From Oligoflexales bacterium (lineage in GTDB: Bacteria > Bdellovibrionota_B > Oligoflexia > Oligoflexales > JAGOVF01), in the NCBI GenBank assembly GCA_018060885.1, contig JAGOVF010000020.1:1-35844 (forward strand): a stretch of DNA of 35,844 nt, given 5' to 3'. The notes under the pieces were generated by a model. It was given only the letters and a program-made list of their open reading frames with translations, did no database searches and was not told the origin of the DNA. The stretch's first letter is position 1, and every line of letters begins with the position of its first letter. The position numbers were made by a program, and so were the translations under genes. Positions 8,901 through 19,100 of this stretch are shown in pieces.

Positions 8901-9524
8901 CTAATTTGAAATTGAACCTTCTAAATTGTATACCATAATTCCAAAATGTTCACGTAAGGCCTCAAAAAGTTGAAATATCGGTAGTCCCACTACATTGGTA
9001 AATGATCCTTCGATCTTTTCTATAAACAAACTTCCCTTACCCTGCGCTGCATAAGAACCAGCTTTGTCCAAAGGTTCTTTAGTCGAAACGTACCAGTCTA
9101 TCTCTTCATCAGATAGGTTTTTAATCAAAACTTGGGTGTCAACATTAAAACTTTTGTGTCTATATACGCCTTTAATATATCCGGCTAAACTTACCGCAGT
9201 AATAACCATGTGGCTTTGACCTGAAAGGCTCTTTAGCATAAGGACCGCATGTTTTTCATCCACGGGTTTTTCCAAAATAGTATTATTTAGAACCACAATA
9301 GTATCTGCCGCAATTGTTACAAAATCCTCTGTAGGATCGATATTTCTGCGAGCAGCACAAACTTTTAAAGCCTTTTCCTGGGCATTTCTCAATGCATAAG
9401 CAGAAGGCTTTTCATTTTGCATTGGAAACTCAAGTATATCTGGAACTAACACATCAAATTGAAGTCCCAACGCTTGTAAAAGCTCTTGCCTGCGTGGAGA
9501 AGAGCTTGCGAGGTAGATTTTCAT
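8901..9524 (-). CDS. maf: Maf-family nucleoside triphosphate pyrophosphatase
   Basis: Maf proteins hydrolyse non-canonical or selected nucleoside triphosphates (dTTP, UTP and modified forms in the YhdE subgroup) to monophosphates. The protein starts with the signature YLASSSPRRQELL. It contains AADTIVVLNN (catalytic Asp region), a KPVDEKHAVLMLKSLSGQSH segment and LDKAGSYAAQGKGSLFIEKI, which resembles the YhdE rather than the YceF subgroup. The ATG at 9522-9524 overlaps the purD stop as ATGA, with AGAGGATA upstream inside purD, which points to translational coupling. A longer reading from 9584 would add 20 non-homologous residues and is rejected. Resulting length, 207 residues, is normal. Confidence 0.93.
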   Translation of the reverse strand: MKIYLASSSPRRQELLQALGLQFDVLVPDILEFPMQNEKPSAYALRNAQEKALKVCAARRNIDPTEDFVTIAADTIVVLNNTILEKPVDEKHAVLMLKSLSGQSHMVITAVSLAGYIKGVYRHKSFNVDTQVLIKNLSDEEIDWYVSTKEPLDKAGSYAAQGKGSLFIEKIEGSFTNVVGLPIFQLFEALREHFGIMVYNLEGSISN

Positions 9525-10837
9525 AAAATTAACGTATCCTCTGCATCCATAGCAATATCTGTTCTGAATATCACTTCCGGCCAATTCGGCTTCAGCATAT
9601 TTATATAATCATATATTGATGAGCGTGCTTGCAAAAAACTTGGCTTTTTTGCAACGATGCTTAGAACTCTACCAGAACCAGCATTTAATTTAGAAGAAGA
9701 AGCATCTTTATTAGAAACAACACTTGCTGCAAAAACAATACGTCCATCTTGAACTTGACCGATATTTCCCAGATCTAATTCTGGAAACTGATTAGCTTGG
9801 TCAAAAGGGTAGCCCGCATTTGCCATGACAACAGCGACAGTTTTCATTTTATCAGTATCTTTTCTATTATTTGGATACCTGAGTGGCTTGCTGCCCTTCT
9901 CTAATATCCACTCCAGCCAATCACCTTCATCGCTCATGGCTAGAACTTGGGCTTCCGGATCCCCAAGACGTACATTGTATTCAATGACTTTGGGCCCTGA
10001 AACTGTCCACATGAGTCCTATATAAAGAAAACCCTGATAGTTAATCTGACGATAATTTAAAGCTTGAAGTAAAGGCCGAAGAATCTTTTTCTGAATTTGC
10101 TCCTCTGCATCGACAGGTAACCAAGCTACTGGCGTATACGCACCCATTCCTCCCGTATTGGGTCCAAGATTTCCATCGCGTAGTCTTTTATAGTCAACAA
10201 CAAATCCCAAACTTTCAGAGTTATGATTGCAAATCAAACTAAAATGTGACACCTCGCGACCAATTAAACATTCTTCTATAAGCACCTGTTTTGCAGCAGT
10301 CTTTAGCTGAAGAGAATTTAAACGAAGGACTGCTTCTTTAATACTAGCCTCGTCATGACAGACAAAGACGCCTTTCCCAGAAGCCAAACCGTCGGCTTTG
10401 AGCACTACTGAGCCAGCTTTTTGAAAATATTTTAGAGCCACATCTAAAATACTTTCATTTTCTTGCACTATGACGAAATCTGCTGAAGGTATGCCAGCAT
10501 CTCTCATTAATTTTTTTGCAAAATATTTAGACCCTTCAAGCTGCGCGCCCTCTTTTCCAGGACCGAAGAACAAAATGCCGGCTTCTCTAAATGCATCGCC
10601 TAAACCATCGACCAAAGGTTGTTCAGGACCACAGATAACTAAATCAATCTTCTCGAAAAGACACTTTTCAATGAGTTTTTGGAAGCTATTTAAATAATTC
10701 ACTCCCCAAACCTTTGTTTGGCGAGCAATTGCTGGATTACCTGGACAAACTATGATTTCGGGATTTAAAGGTGATTTCTCTAATTTATAGAGCAGGGCGT
10801 GTTCTCTGGCTCCTGATCCTATTAACAATACTCGCAA
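9521..10837 (-). CDS. purD: Phosphoribosylamine-glycine ligase PurD (GARS)
   Basis: PurD joins glycine to phosphoribosylamine using ATP, the second step of de novo purine synthesis. The N-terminus RVLLIGSGAREHALLYKL is diagnostic, followed by DLVICGPEQPLVDGLGDAF. The ATP-grasp core includes LKADGLASGKGVFVC and NTGGMGAYTP, and IEYNVRLGDPEAQVL provides metal-binding residues. The C-terminal GARS domain covers about 325-430. Length (438) is typical. The start is TTG at 10835-10837, chosen because AAGGAG lies six bases upstream and the second residue begins the conserved strand. It heads an operon with maf (ATGA overlap) and diverges from the TPR/tam operon. No other pur genes lie within the window. 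Confidence 0.96.
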   Translation of the reverse strand: MRVLLIGSGAREHALLYKLEKSPLNPEIIVCPGNPAIARQTKVWGVNYLNSFQKLIEKCLFEKIDLVICGPEQPLVDGLGDAFREAGILFFGPGKEGAQLEGSKYFAKKLMRDAGIPSADFVIVQENESILDVALKYFQKAGSVVLKADGLASGKGVFVCHDEASIKEAVLRLNSLQLKTAAKQVLIEECLIGREVSHFSLICNHNSESLGFVVDYKRLRDGNLGPNTGGMGAYTPVAWLPVDAEEQIQKKILRPLLQALNYRQINYQGFLYIGLMWTVSGPKVIEYNVRLGDPEAQVLAMSDEGDWLEWILEKGSKPLRYPNNRKDTDKMKTVAVVMANAGYPFDQANQFPELDLGNIGQVQDGRIVFAASVVSNKDASSSKLNAGSGRVLSIVAKKPSFLQARSSIYDYINMLKPNWPEVIFRTDIAMDAEDTLIL

Positions 10838-10872
10838 TTAACTCTCCTTTTTATAGAAAATTAAAATATTTC

Positions 10873-10923
10873 TATACCTGAAAAGCATCGAAAACGTAAG
10901 CATGATAAAATTATTCAGGTATA
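10873..10923. promoter_or_regulatory. Perfect 10-bp inverted repeat between divergent purD and TPR/tam operons
   Basis: TATACCTGAA (10873-10882) and TTCAGGTATA (10914-10923) are exact reverse complements, with 31 bases between them. They lie in the 141-base gap between two divergent operons. Such spacing fits two half-sites bound by a looping or dimeric regulator, or a weak hairpin. Function is inferred only from position and symmetry. Confidence 0.4.
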
Positions 10924-10978
10924 ACAAATAAAAAATTGTGTAAAAAATAACTCCGGAACTCCGAAAGCAGAGGTTGAA

Positions 10979-11956
10979 TTGACCGAATCTCCAGCTTTAA
11001 ATCAAGTATGGCCAGAAAAAAAAGCTGCACTTATAGCGGCATCACTTGAATCATCTCGAGTCATAAAAGAAATATTTGCTCCCTTCTCTTGGGAATTAGA
11101 GATTTTTATTGAACAAGAAACTGCTGCATTACAAAGTATTACAAAAGGCAAAAATTACTTATTGATTTATGAAGAGCCTGAACAAGATAGTGTTTATGAA
11201 TTTATTAGAAAAATAAATCGTGAGCCGCAATTCCTTTCCACTCCGCTTATGATGTTTTTAAAACCAAATAGTTATACTCATCAAAATATCTACAAATCAT
11301 TAAGCATAGCCGCTCTATTTTCAACACCACCTAGCCCAAGCAAAGCAACTCCGACAATCGCAAAATTTCTTTCTTTTTGGGAGACCACTGATTTTAAACT
11401 CCTAAGAGCCTGTAATTATCACGACATCAAGGGCAATCAAGAACAAAGCAATAAATTTCTTGCATCATTAATAGAGCAAAAGGGCCTATTAGGCTCGATT
11501 GCAAGCCGTATTCTTGCATTAAAACTCGAAAAAAAATCCCAAGTAGACGAAGCGGAAAAAGTTCTCATTAACGCTATAAAAATAGCACCGCAAAATCTCG
11601 GACTTCTACTTATGCTCGGTGAGTTTTATTTAAATTACAATCTACCTCAACTTGCTCTAAAGGTGTTTCAATCAGCTTTAAGAACGTCAAACAACTTTCC
11701 TCCCTTGCTACTTGATATTATTCAAGCCAAATTCGCCCTAAAAAAATACCCTGATACTCTCGAAAGCCTCATCACACTTTCTGACTCGAAATTCTTTCAA
11801 ATCGAGGCTCTGTGCAATCTCTATAAAATTTATATGATGAGAGGTATTCAAAGCAGTGCACTTAAATTAGAACAAAAAAATTTAGAGGCAACTAAGCATA
11901 TCTCTAAAGACTGGCGCAATCTAAATTATGAGAATAAGATCATCACTGCCAGCTAA
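10979..11956 (+). CDS. Pseudo-receiver plus TPR protein, first gene of the tam operon
   Basis: No signal peptide or membrane helix is seen, so the protein is probably cytoplasmic. Residues 14-130 follow the alternating strand/helix pattern of a response-regulator receiver (KKAALIAASLESSRVIKEIF; YLLIYEEPEQDSVYEFIRKI; TPLMMFL). The acidic pocket is changed: the paired Asp after strand 1 is replaced by Ala-Ser, the phosphorylation site region reads YEE, and the late Lys is not evident. Residues 180-290 form two or three TPR-like helix pairs (DEAEKVLINAIKIAPQNLGL, then LALKVFQSAL). The TTG start at 10979 has GAGG upstream. tamB follows after 34 bases. A scaffold role is likely; the receiver reading is inference from pattern. 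Confidence 0.6.
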   Translation: MTESPALNQVWPEKKAALIAASLESSRVIKEIFAPFSWELEIFIEQETAALQSITKGKNYLLIYEEPEQDSVYEFIRKINREPQFLSTPLMMFLKPNSYTHQNIYKSLSIAALFSTPPSPSKATPTIAKFLSFWETTDFKLLRACNYHDIKGNQEQSNKFLASLIEQKGLLGSIASRILALKLEKKSQVDEAEKVLINAIKIAPQNLGLLLMLGEFYLNYNLPQLALKVFQSALRTSNNFPPLLLDIIQAKFALKKYPDTLESLITLSDSKFFQIEALCNLYKIYMMRGIQSSALKLEQKNLEATKHISKDWRNLNYENKIITAS

Positions 11957-11990
11957 GCGCTAAATATCCAGTTTTGATACAGAATGGCTT

Positions 11991-14900
11991 ATGCGTCAAT
12001 TTATAAAATTTACAATATATTCATTACTTATCTTAATTGTCATTTTGTGGCTTTCTGTCACAATTTTAAATCATAATTATATCCAAACATTTGCCAAACA
12101 AAGCACCAAAATTCTTTTTAAAGAATACACCGAACTCCAACTTGACTACGAACAATTGAGTTTAGAATTCTTCCCGCCCGCAATTTCAATGAATAGTATA
12201 ACGATCAACCACCCATCTAATTTAGATTTATTGAAAATTGAAAAGGTAAACGCAAATATTTCGCTGCTATCTCTTTTTGTAGCTGAACCAAACTTTGACA
12301 AACTACAAATTATCGGCTTAAAAAGCACCATGAGAGAAACACAGTTGAAATCGATAATAGATACTATTAACAAAAACTTATCGAATCTCCCTAAAAGCAA
12401 ATCGCGACACAATAGTCGTCCTCTTTTCAACAATATTGAATTAGTAGAAAGTCTAATAAAATTCTCTACAGATACTCCTTATAAGAACGAATTACTTGAT
12501 TTTGATTTAAAAGTAGATTTTGTAAAACTAAGTTTTGGAAATCAAGACAAAATTAGCATTGCTGCTCGCACAATTTTTAATATGAGCTCTGTGAGCAAAA
12601 CATTTTTTAGTAATACTGAACTGGCGCTGCGGGCGAATTATTCAAATAAAAGCACGACAATTGAAAATCTTTCGCTAAATTCCGCAAAAAATCAATTAAT
12701 CTCAAGCGGAACTATAATTTCAAATAACAAGCAAAATCAGCTAACAATCGAATTAGATTCAAACTTAAAAAAACTTGATTTTTCTCTACTTGGCACCTTC
12801 CTTAACATCGAAAACACCTACGGAAATTTAACCGGAAAAAGCAAAAGTGTATTTAAGTTACCGAGCAATGCAAACGATGCATTCACTATGAGTATTACTG
12901 CCAATGCAAATATTACTAACGCAGCAATTTATAATTATAAAATAGCAGAATGTGACACTGTCGCTCACATTGATCTAAATGGTATTAATTTCGAAAAAAT
13001 AATATTAAAAAATGCAAGTTCCACATTAGGAGTTGCTGCAGGAAACCTATTCTTTGATGACAAAATAAATTTTGACTTTGAGCTAGAGCCAGAATTTTTG
13101 CCTCTATCAGAAATTCTTAATACTGTCGGAATAAACAGCGATCTCGCAGTCGATGCAATTTTTTCCAAGGGAACTTTAAATATTCAGGGGAGCGGTGAGC
13201 CATTCCTTATGGAAATCAAAGGTAAAAGCAATCTCTCTTTGAATTTAGGGAAGGTAAACGCTGAAAACAGAATAAAAGATCTTTCTCCTAAATATCACTT
13301 ATTTTCTGATATTCAAATAGACTCAAAGTCAATGCGCTTTAGTGAAACAAAAATACTACCTAATTCAGAAACAAAATATGACCAAAATGCCTTGAAAGTA
13401 AACGGAAAAATTAATTTTGGTGCCTTATCAAATTTAGATTTAAAAGTAACGACAAACAATTTTGATCTCGCTTTTTTTGAGAACCTTGCAGGCTTTGAAA
13501 TCGAAGGACTCTTAAATTCTGAATTTTTCCTTACTCAGCCCATAAATCGCCTTTTAGTTCATGGAAATTATAAAATTACAAACTTTGCCGGATTTGGTTT
13601 AATTTTTAATTCTATAGATGGCAAATTATTGATCGATAGAAATAAATTGCAATTACAAAAGCTGCGTCTAATTTATAACAGTAGTGGTGTTTTTTCATTT
13701 CAAAATGTACTTCTTGACTTTGGTCCTCAAAGAATTTTACAAGTCCACGGTAGGGTCGCGGATGTAAAAGAATTTTTATTAATCAATTCTTCGGACAAGC
13801 CGCTTATTTTTAATATTCCAAAAGCTGACTTTAGGTTAAAAATTCCTTTAATTAGGCCACAAAAAACTACAGGTGATTTTGATTTAAATCTCACTAAAAT
13901 TGCGTCTAAAGAAACTGTCTATGCTGACAAACTTTTCATAGAAGGCGCTATTGCAGAATCATATAAAAAAATAGTTATTAAGGAATATCAAATTGGGAAT
14001 TTTACTTCTGGAGCAGAGCTGGTAACGACAAAAATCGCGACAAAATCCGCCAGCAACACAATTTCAAAGAAATTATTTTGGATTGATTGGTTAGCGCATA
14101 TCGACATAACTCCACACGACCAAATAAAATTTAATTTTAAAACAACACAAGATAGATCAAGTCAGATAAATAACTTAAGTGACTTACCTACACTAAAAGA
14201 ATATTTAAAAGCTGTTGAATTGGACGGAAACCTAAATATTAACTGTGAAATAAGTGGAACCGCAGCCAAATTTGATGGTGTTATCAAAACCAATCTTAGT
14301 CATGTGTCATTGCTTGGCAGCCTATGGCCAAGTTTCAACAGTACAATATTTTTCACAAATGAAAATTTAGATGGCATATTCAGTATGAGTGGCAGCTCTT
14401 TACGCGGCCGACTGAAAATTAACGAATTTTATAGTAATCCTTCGTTTAATTTATATTTAATTGCTGATCGCTTCGATCTTAGAGGTTTTCTTGGTCCTAA
14501 ATTTTCGCAAGATTCAAGAAACTATCTATATACTAAATTCGATTTACAGCTTGAGGGCCCCCTAGACAGCTCAGAAAAAATTCATGGTGAGTTAAACATT
14601 GACAACATCTGGGGTGGTTTCACTCAATCTATTGGACGTCAGCGCCAAACAATTAATGCCCAACTCGATCGCGCACTCAAATTTTCCATCAAGTCTGGAA
14701 CACTCAGGGAAATAAATAATCAACCTTTAATTCTTTTCGGAGATCGTTTTTATTTTGAAGCTCTATTAGATAAAGTCTCCCGAAAAGCAAATAATATAGT
14801 TATTAAGTCTCAAATAGATTTATCTATTCTCGCGCAACTATTTCCTGAAATTGAAGCAGCACAGGGAATGATAGAAACGGAAGCAAAACTTACTGGAAGT

Positions 14901-16172
14901 TTTGAAGAACCAAATTATTTTGCCAAAATACAAGATAGTAAAAAGTCGACATATAATGCCGGAGAATGGCAGCCGGTGCTTCTCAGTGTCCACGACTTAA
15001 GACCTGCACTAAGAAATATTAAGCTTGATCTCGAATTGGATCACAAATCTATAAGAATACTCCAGCTAAAAGCAGATAAAGGCAATGGTACTGTAGATGT
15101 TCGTGGTGAATATTTCTTTCAGGAAGAAAAGTCAGCCCTAAGCAATATAATAATAGATTTCTTCAATGCAAAGATTGTCTATCCGATTGCTGTTTTTAAG
15201 AGCTTTGAAGCGAATTTTACTGGCACGACAACTATCAGCGGAGCTAAACCACCTTTTAAAGTATTTGGCGATTTAGTGATCAACAACGCGCGCAATACTG
15301 CCGATTTTAATTTGCGAACAGAAATCTTGAATGCGTTGAGGACACGTCGAGTTACTCAATCTACGCGCATGGAACAAGCTCTTGCCGAATTTGATCTGGC
15401 AATTAAATCTAATAGATCTATCGATATTTTGACAAAAAATCTTGTCGCGACTATGTCTTCAAATTTGATTTTAAAAGGTGATGATACAAACCCAATATTG
15501 CTTGGAAGTGTGACGGTTGATAAAGGAAAGTTTGTTTACAAACGAAGTTTTGAACTTCTCCAAAGTAGTATTAATTTCGATAATTCTGTAAAAATTGACC
15601 CTATATTAGACATCCGTGCGTATTCGGATATTAGTCCCTATCGAGTTTACTTAAATATATCTGGGGAAACTTCAAATCCTCTCGTTGAATTTACGGTTGA
15701 TCCGCCCTATCGACCGGACGGATCTCCGATAAGCACAATGGATATTCTTTTATTAGTATCTAGAGGAAAACTGCCAGATTCAAATCGGCTGTCAGGCGAA
15801 ACTCAGGAATCTATCACATCTGAAGCCGTCAATTTGCTAGCGGGATATATAGAAGAGCCCGTCGAAAAGCTATTCGAAATTTCTGGACAAAAAGTTGTGC
15901 AGCAAATCTACATTGACACCTTTGTTTCAGAAGAGACTGGAGCAACAGGCATAAGATTGAATCTACCCATTAACATTAGTAAGAATTTTGATATCGTATT
16001 TCGATCTGAGTCTATGAAATCACAGAGTTCACGTGTTGGTATTACTGCAGATTATTCACTTCATAATAATATATCGATCTCAGCCGGATTAGACGACATT
16101 GGAGAAAATCGCCAACAAAGCGAAACTGTCGATGGGAATGTTGATTTAAATTTTCAGTTCGCTTTTCCCTAA
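11991..16172 (+). CDS. tamB: TamB-like translocation/assembly module inner-membrane protein
   Basis: TamB-type proteins span the periplasm as a long beta-helical groove and help deliver outer-membrane proteins or phospholipids. The 1393-residue protein has one N-terminal membrane helix (about 7-27), then an AsmA-like region with LQLDYEQLSLEFFPPAISMN and many beta-strand repeats. The C-terminal 330 residues are the TamB/DUF490 domain: a VDPPYRPDGSPISTMDILLL motif, LLAGYIEEPVEKLFEISGQK, and a final amphipathic strand ending in FAFP. The ATG at 11991 has only a weak ribosome site. It sits between the TPR gene and an Omp85 gene eight bases downstream, the usual tam pairing. Asn/Lys/Ile-rich composition matches the AT-rich genome. 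Length is near the E. coli protein (1259). Confidence 0.9.
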   Translation: MRQFIKFTIYSLLILIVILWLSVTILNHNYIQTFAKQSTKILFKEYTELQLDYEQLSLEFFPPAISMNSITINHPSNLDLLKIEKVNANISLLSLFVAEPNFDKLQIIGLKSTMRETQLKSIIDTINKNLSNLPKSKSRHNSRPLFNNIELVESLIKFSTDTPYKNELLDFDLKVDFVKLSFGNQDKISIAARTIFNMSSVSKTFFSNTELALRANYSNKSTTIENLSLNSAKNQLISSGTIISNNKQNQLTIELDSNLKKLDFSLLGTFLNIENTYGNLTGKSKSVFKLPSNANDAFTMSITANANITNAAIYNYKIAECDTVAHIDLNGINFEKIILKNASSTLGVAAGNLFFDDKINFDFELEPEFLPLSEILNTVGINSDLAVDAIFSKGTLNIQGSGEPFLMEIKGKSNLSLNLGKVNAENRIKDLSPKYHLFSDIQIDSKSMRFSETKILPNSETKYDQNALKVNGKINFGALSNLDLKVTTNNFDLAFFENLAGFEIEGLLNSEFFLTQPINRLLVHGNYKITNFAGFGLIFNSIDGKLLIDRNKLQLQKLRLIYNSSGVFSFQNVLLDFGPQRILQVHGRVADVKEFLLINSSDKPLIFNIPKADFRLKIPLIRPQKTTGDFDLNLTKIASKETVYADKLFIEGAIAESYKKIVIKEYQIGNFTSGAELVTTKIATKSASNTISKKLFWIDWLAHIDITPHDQIKFNFKTTQDRSSQINNLSDLPTLKEYLKAVELDGNLNINCEISGTAAKFDGVIKTNLSHVSLLGSLWPSFNSTIFFTNENLDGIFSMSGSSLRGRLKINEFYSNPSFNLYLIADRFDLRGFLGPKFSQDSRNYLYTKFDLQLEGPLDSSEKIHGELNIDNIWGGFTQSIGRQRQTINAQLDRALKFSIKSGTLREINNQPLILFGDRFYFEALLDKVSRKANNIVIKSQIDLSILAQLFPEIEAAQGMIETEAKLTGSFEEPNYFAKIQDSKKSTYNAGEWQPVLLSVHDLRPALRNIKLDLELDHKSIRILQLKADKGNGTVDVRGEYFFQEEKSALSNIIIDFFNAKIVYPIAVFKSFEANFTGTTTISGAKPPFKVFGDLVINNARNTADFNLRTEILNALRTRRVTQSTRMEQALAEFDLAIKSNRSIDILTKNLVATMSSNLILKGDDTNPILLGSVTVDKGKFVYKRSFELLQSSINFDNSVKIDPILDIRAYSDISPYRVYLNISGETSNPLVEFTVDPPYRPDGSPISTMDILLLVSRGKLPDSNRLSGETQESITSEAVNLLAGYIEEPVEKLFEISGQKVVQQIYIDTFVSEETGATGIRLNLPINISKNFDIVFRSESMKSQSSRVGITADYSLHNNISISAGLDDIGENRQQSETVDGNVDLNFQFAFP

Positions 16173-16180
16173 GGTACTTG

Positions 16181-19100
16181 ATGCAAAAAAGAGTTTCTAA
16201 AAATTTGTTTCAACTTTCAAGCCTGCTTTTTATGCTTGCTATATTGGCCACTACCCTATTTGCAAAATCAAAAAAATTTGCCGACAGTTCCTGGGAGCTT
16301 AAGTCGGACTTTCCCCTTAATGAAGATCATTTAGCCTCGCTAAAGAAAAGCTACCCTTCTATCCAAAATAGCGATCAACTATCATCACTTCTTAAAATGC
16401 TTTCTAGAATCAGTCATTTTGATAGAATAGAGGTCATCAAAAAAAACAATCACTATATAGTCACTACTAAAGTGACTGGCGCTATTAGCGAAATTAACTT
16501 CGAAGTAGAGACAAACAACTTAAGAAACGCCTTAAGCTCCCAAGTACACCCCTATATTGGAAGAGCTGCATATCTAGAAACACTGACAAAGCTGGATAGT
16601 ATTGTAAACGAAACAATGGAAGCCAATGGATTTTTCAATGCAAAATTAAATAAAAATATAAGATCTGAAAATCAAAAATTATCTATTTTATATCAAATTG
16701 CATCTGGCCCCCCGTGCTTTATCGAACGCGTTGAGCTATTTTTTGAATTACCAGAAGAACTCGATTTCGACATCCCTCCTGGAACTATGTGTAAAGAATC
16801 AATTGTCTTATTAAAATTAGATGAAATGATCCATGCACTCGAAGCGAACCACTACAGGAATAGCGAAGTTCAGTTAAAATCGATTGTATTTAACAAAAAC
16901 AAGACAAGTGCAGTCGTAAAAATTGCCGGAAAAATCGGTCGCAAAATTACCTTTGAAATTCAAGATGATTTAGGAAATATTTTTACAAACAAATTATTCT
17001 CACAAGCAATTATCACTCCAGATGAATTGAAATTAATAGATCCAGACAGTATGCAAGCCGAGCTGAAAAGTCGTTATTCAAATTTAGGCTACTATGACGT
17101 TAAAGTTAAAAGAAAAAATATCGAAAAATTAACTAGTAACCACTATCATTATATTTATGAAGTAACGACCGGAACTCAGTACCTTGTAAAGACGATAACA
17201 ATGGATGGCCTACGTGAATTTGATCTTAATACAGCGATAGGAATTATGGGGCTATCATCAGTTTGGACAGCAGAGTTTATTTTAAGTTCGAATAAAATTA
17301 ACGAAGCAATTGATAAGCTTCGTGCAACTTATCAAGAACGCGGCTATTGGCTTGCAAAAATACGCTACCCAGACATTATTTTTCAACCAAATTCTAACGC
17401 GGTACAATTAAACTTCACCGTAGAAGAAAAAGAGCAGAGAATCCTCGATAAAATTAATATAAACGGTAATTATGATAAAAATATACTAAATCTAGAAAAG
17501 ATCGTTAACTTTCCCAGAAAGCAGCCCCTTTCTCAAGAACAACTCGCCTCTGCTGAAACTGAGATAAAAAAGACTCTTTCAAATCAAGGCTTCCTTTACA
17601 ATTACGTAAATTTCGAGCTTAAAACTAAACGTGGCGACTCAGAAAGAATATTATTTGATCTTAATATCGAAATTGATGCTTTACAGCGCGCAAAATTTGG
17701 CAGTGTCACCATTGTTGGATTACAAAAAACTATGGCAAAAGTTGTGCTCAGAGAGCTGAGATTTACAACGGGAGAATATTACGATCCAGAACTAGTTAGA
17801 AGCACTAGGCGGGCTCTCCTGAATCTTGGACTTTTTCGAAGTGTGGAAATTACTCCCGCAGATCCAGATAGCTTTATTTCTAAATCTGAAATACTTGATC
17901 TCATTATAACTGTTCAAGAAGGCGATTCAGGTGCGATCAATTTTGGTCCAGGTTATAATCTGATTGAAGGAATTAGATTCAACAGCGAGCTATCCTATAG
18001 CAATTTGATGGGCGCAGGTAGACGATTCACTACTCGCGGCCAAATTAGTGAACAGCAACACCAATCTGCTTTAAATAATCGATCTCTGCTCGGAAGGAAA
18101 ATTTCCTTTAGCTATATTGAACCATATATATTTGATTGGCCTTTAGATGGGCAATTCGTTCTTCGCCATGAAGCGCGCGTGTCGCCGCAAAATACTGCAT
18201 TGTGGGAACTTAACTATGCTGGAGAAGTTTCGCTGACGCATAAGTTTCGCGGCTACTTTGAAGGTCTTTCTTTGAGTCTTTTCTATGGACAAAAAATTAG
18301 CTTAGAAGAGGGCACTAAAGAACAGAAAGATTTTTTTATTGCAACCGGCGACGTGCGAATTGGTGAAACAGGCATACGCTTATTTTATGAAGGCCGTGAT
18401 GACAGCGCTTGGCCGACACACGGCTATCTATTAGAAGCAGAATTGAGTCGAGCCGAATATGCTTTAGGCGGTAATTTGCGTTTCCAAAAATGGTCTTATC
18501 TGGTCAGTTATTATTATCCACTCTTAGAAATGACGAGCCTCGCATTCCAACTTTCTATGACAGGGTATGAAAACGTCGGCCGCCAAAATAGCGATTTGAA
18601 CGTCTTGCCAACATCTGAACGACTAAGCGCAGGCGGTACGGGCAGCAGCAACGTGAGAGCATTTCGCTATGCTTCCCTTGGGCCCTTTATCCGTCATCCC
18701 AATTATGACGAAGAGCTTGATGTCTATACCTCTGATGTGAGCCAAAAAATATTAGGTGGCAGCAAACGCACAGTTGCTAAATTTGAAATTAGGCAACGAC
18801 TAAGCGAACAAGTCGGAGCTAGTTTGTTTTTGGATAGCGGAAATATTTTTCTATCGAATGAGGAGGTTAAAAATTATCGCGACGCACTTGCTCGAGAAAA
18901 TGCTGCTCAGTCTCTACCTTTTCAACCGAGCTTAGAAGAAAATATTTCGTACCTTCAGGAAGACTTATTTACGAACCCACAATATCTTTACACGAAACAC
19001 GCGGTGTCATACGGAATAGCTTTTTCATGGTTAACTCCAATCGGATCGGCTAGTGTATCTTGCGGATTACCTTTACATTCTCCCAAAACTTCTACTTGCG

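Noticed and set aside
8901-9584. Maf with a 20-residue N-terminal extension
   Set aside because: The extension is just the purD end in another frame; the ATGA overlap at 9521-9524 with its SD is the better start.
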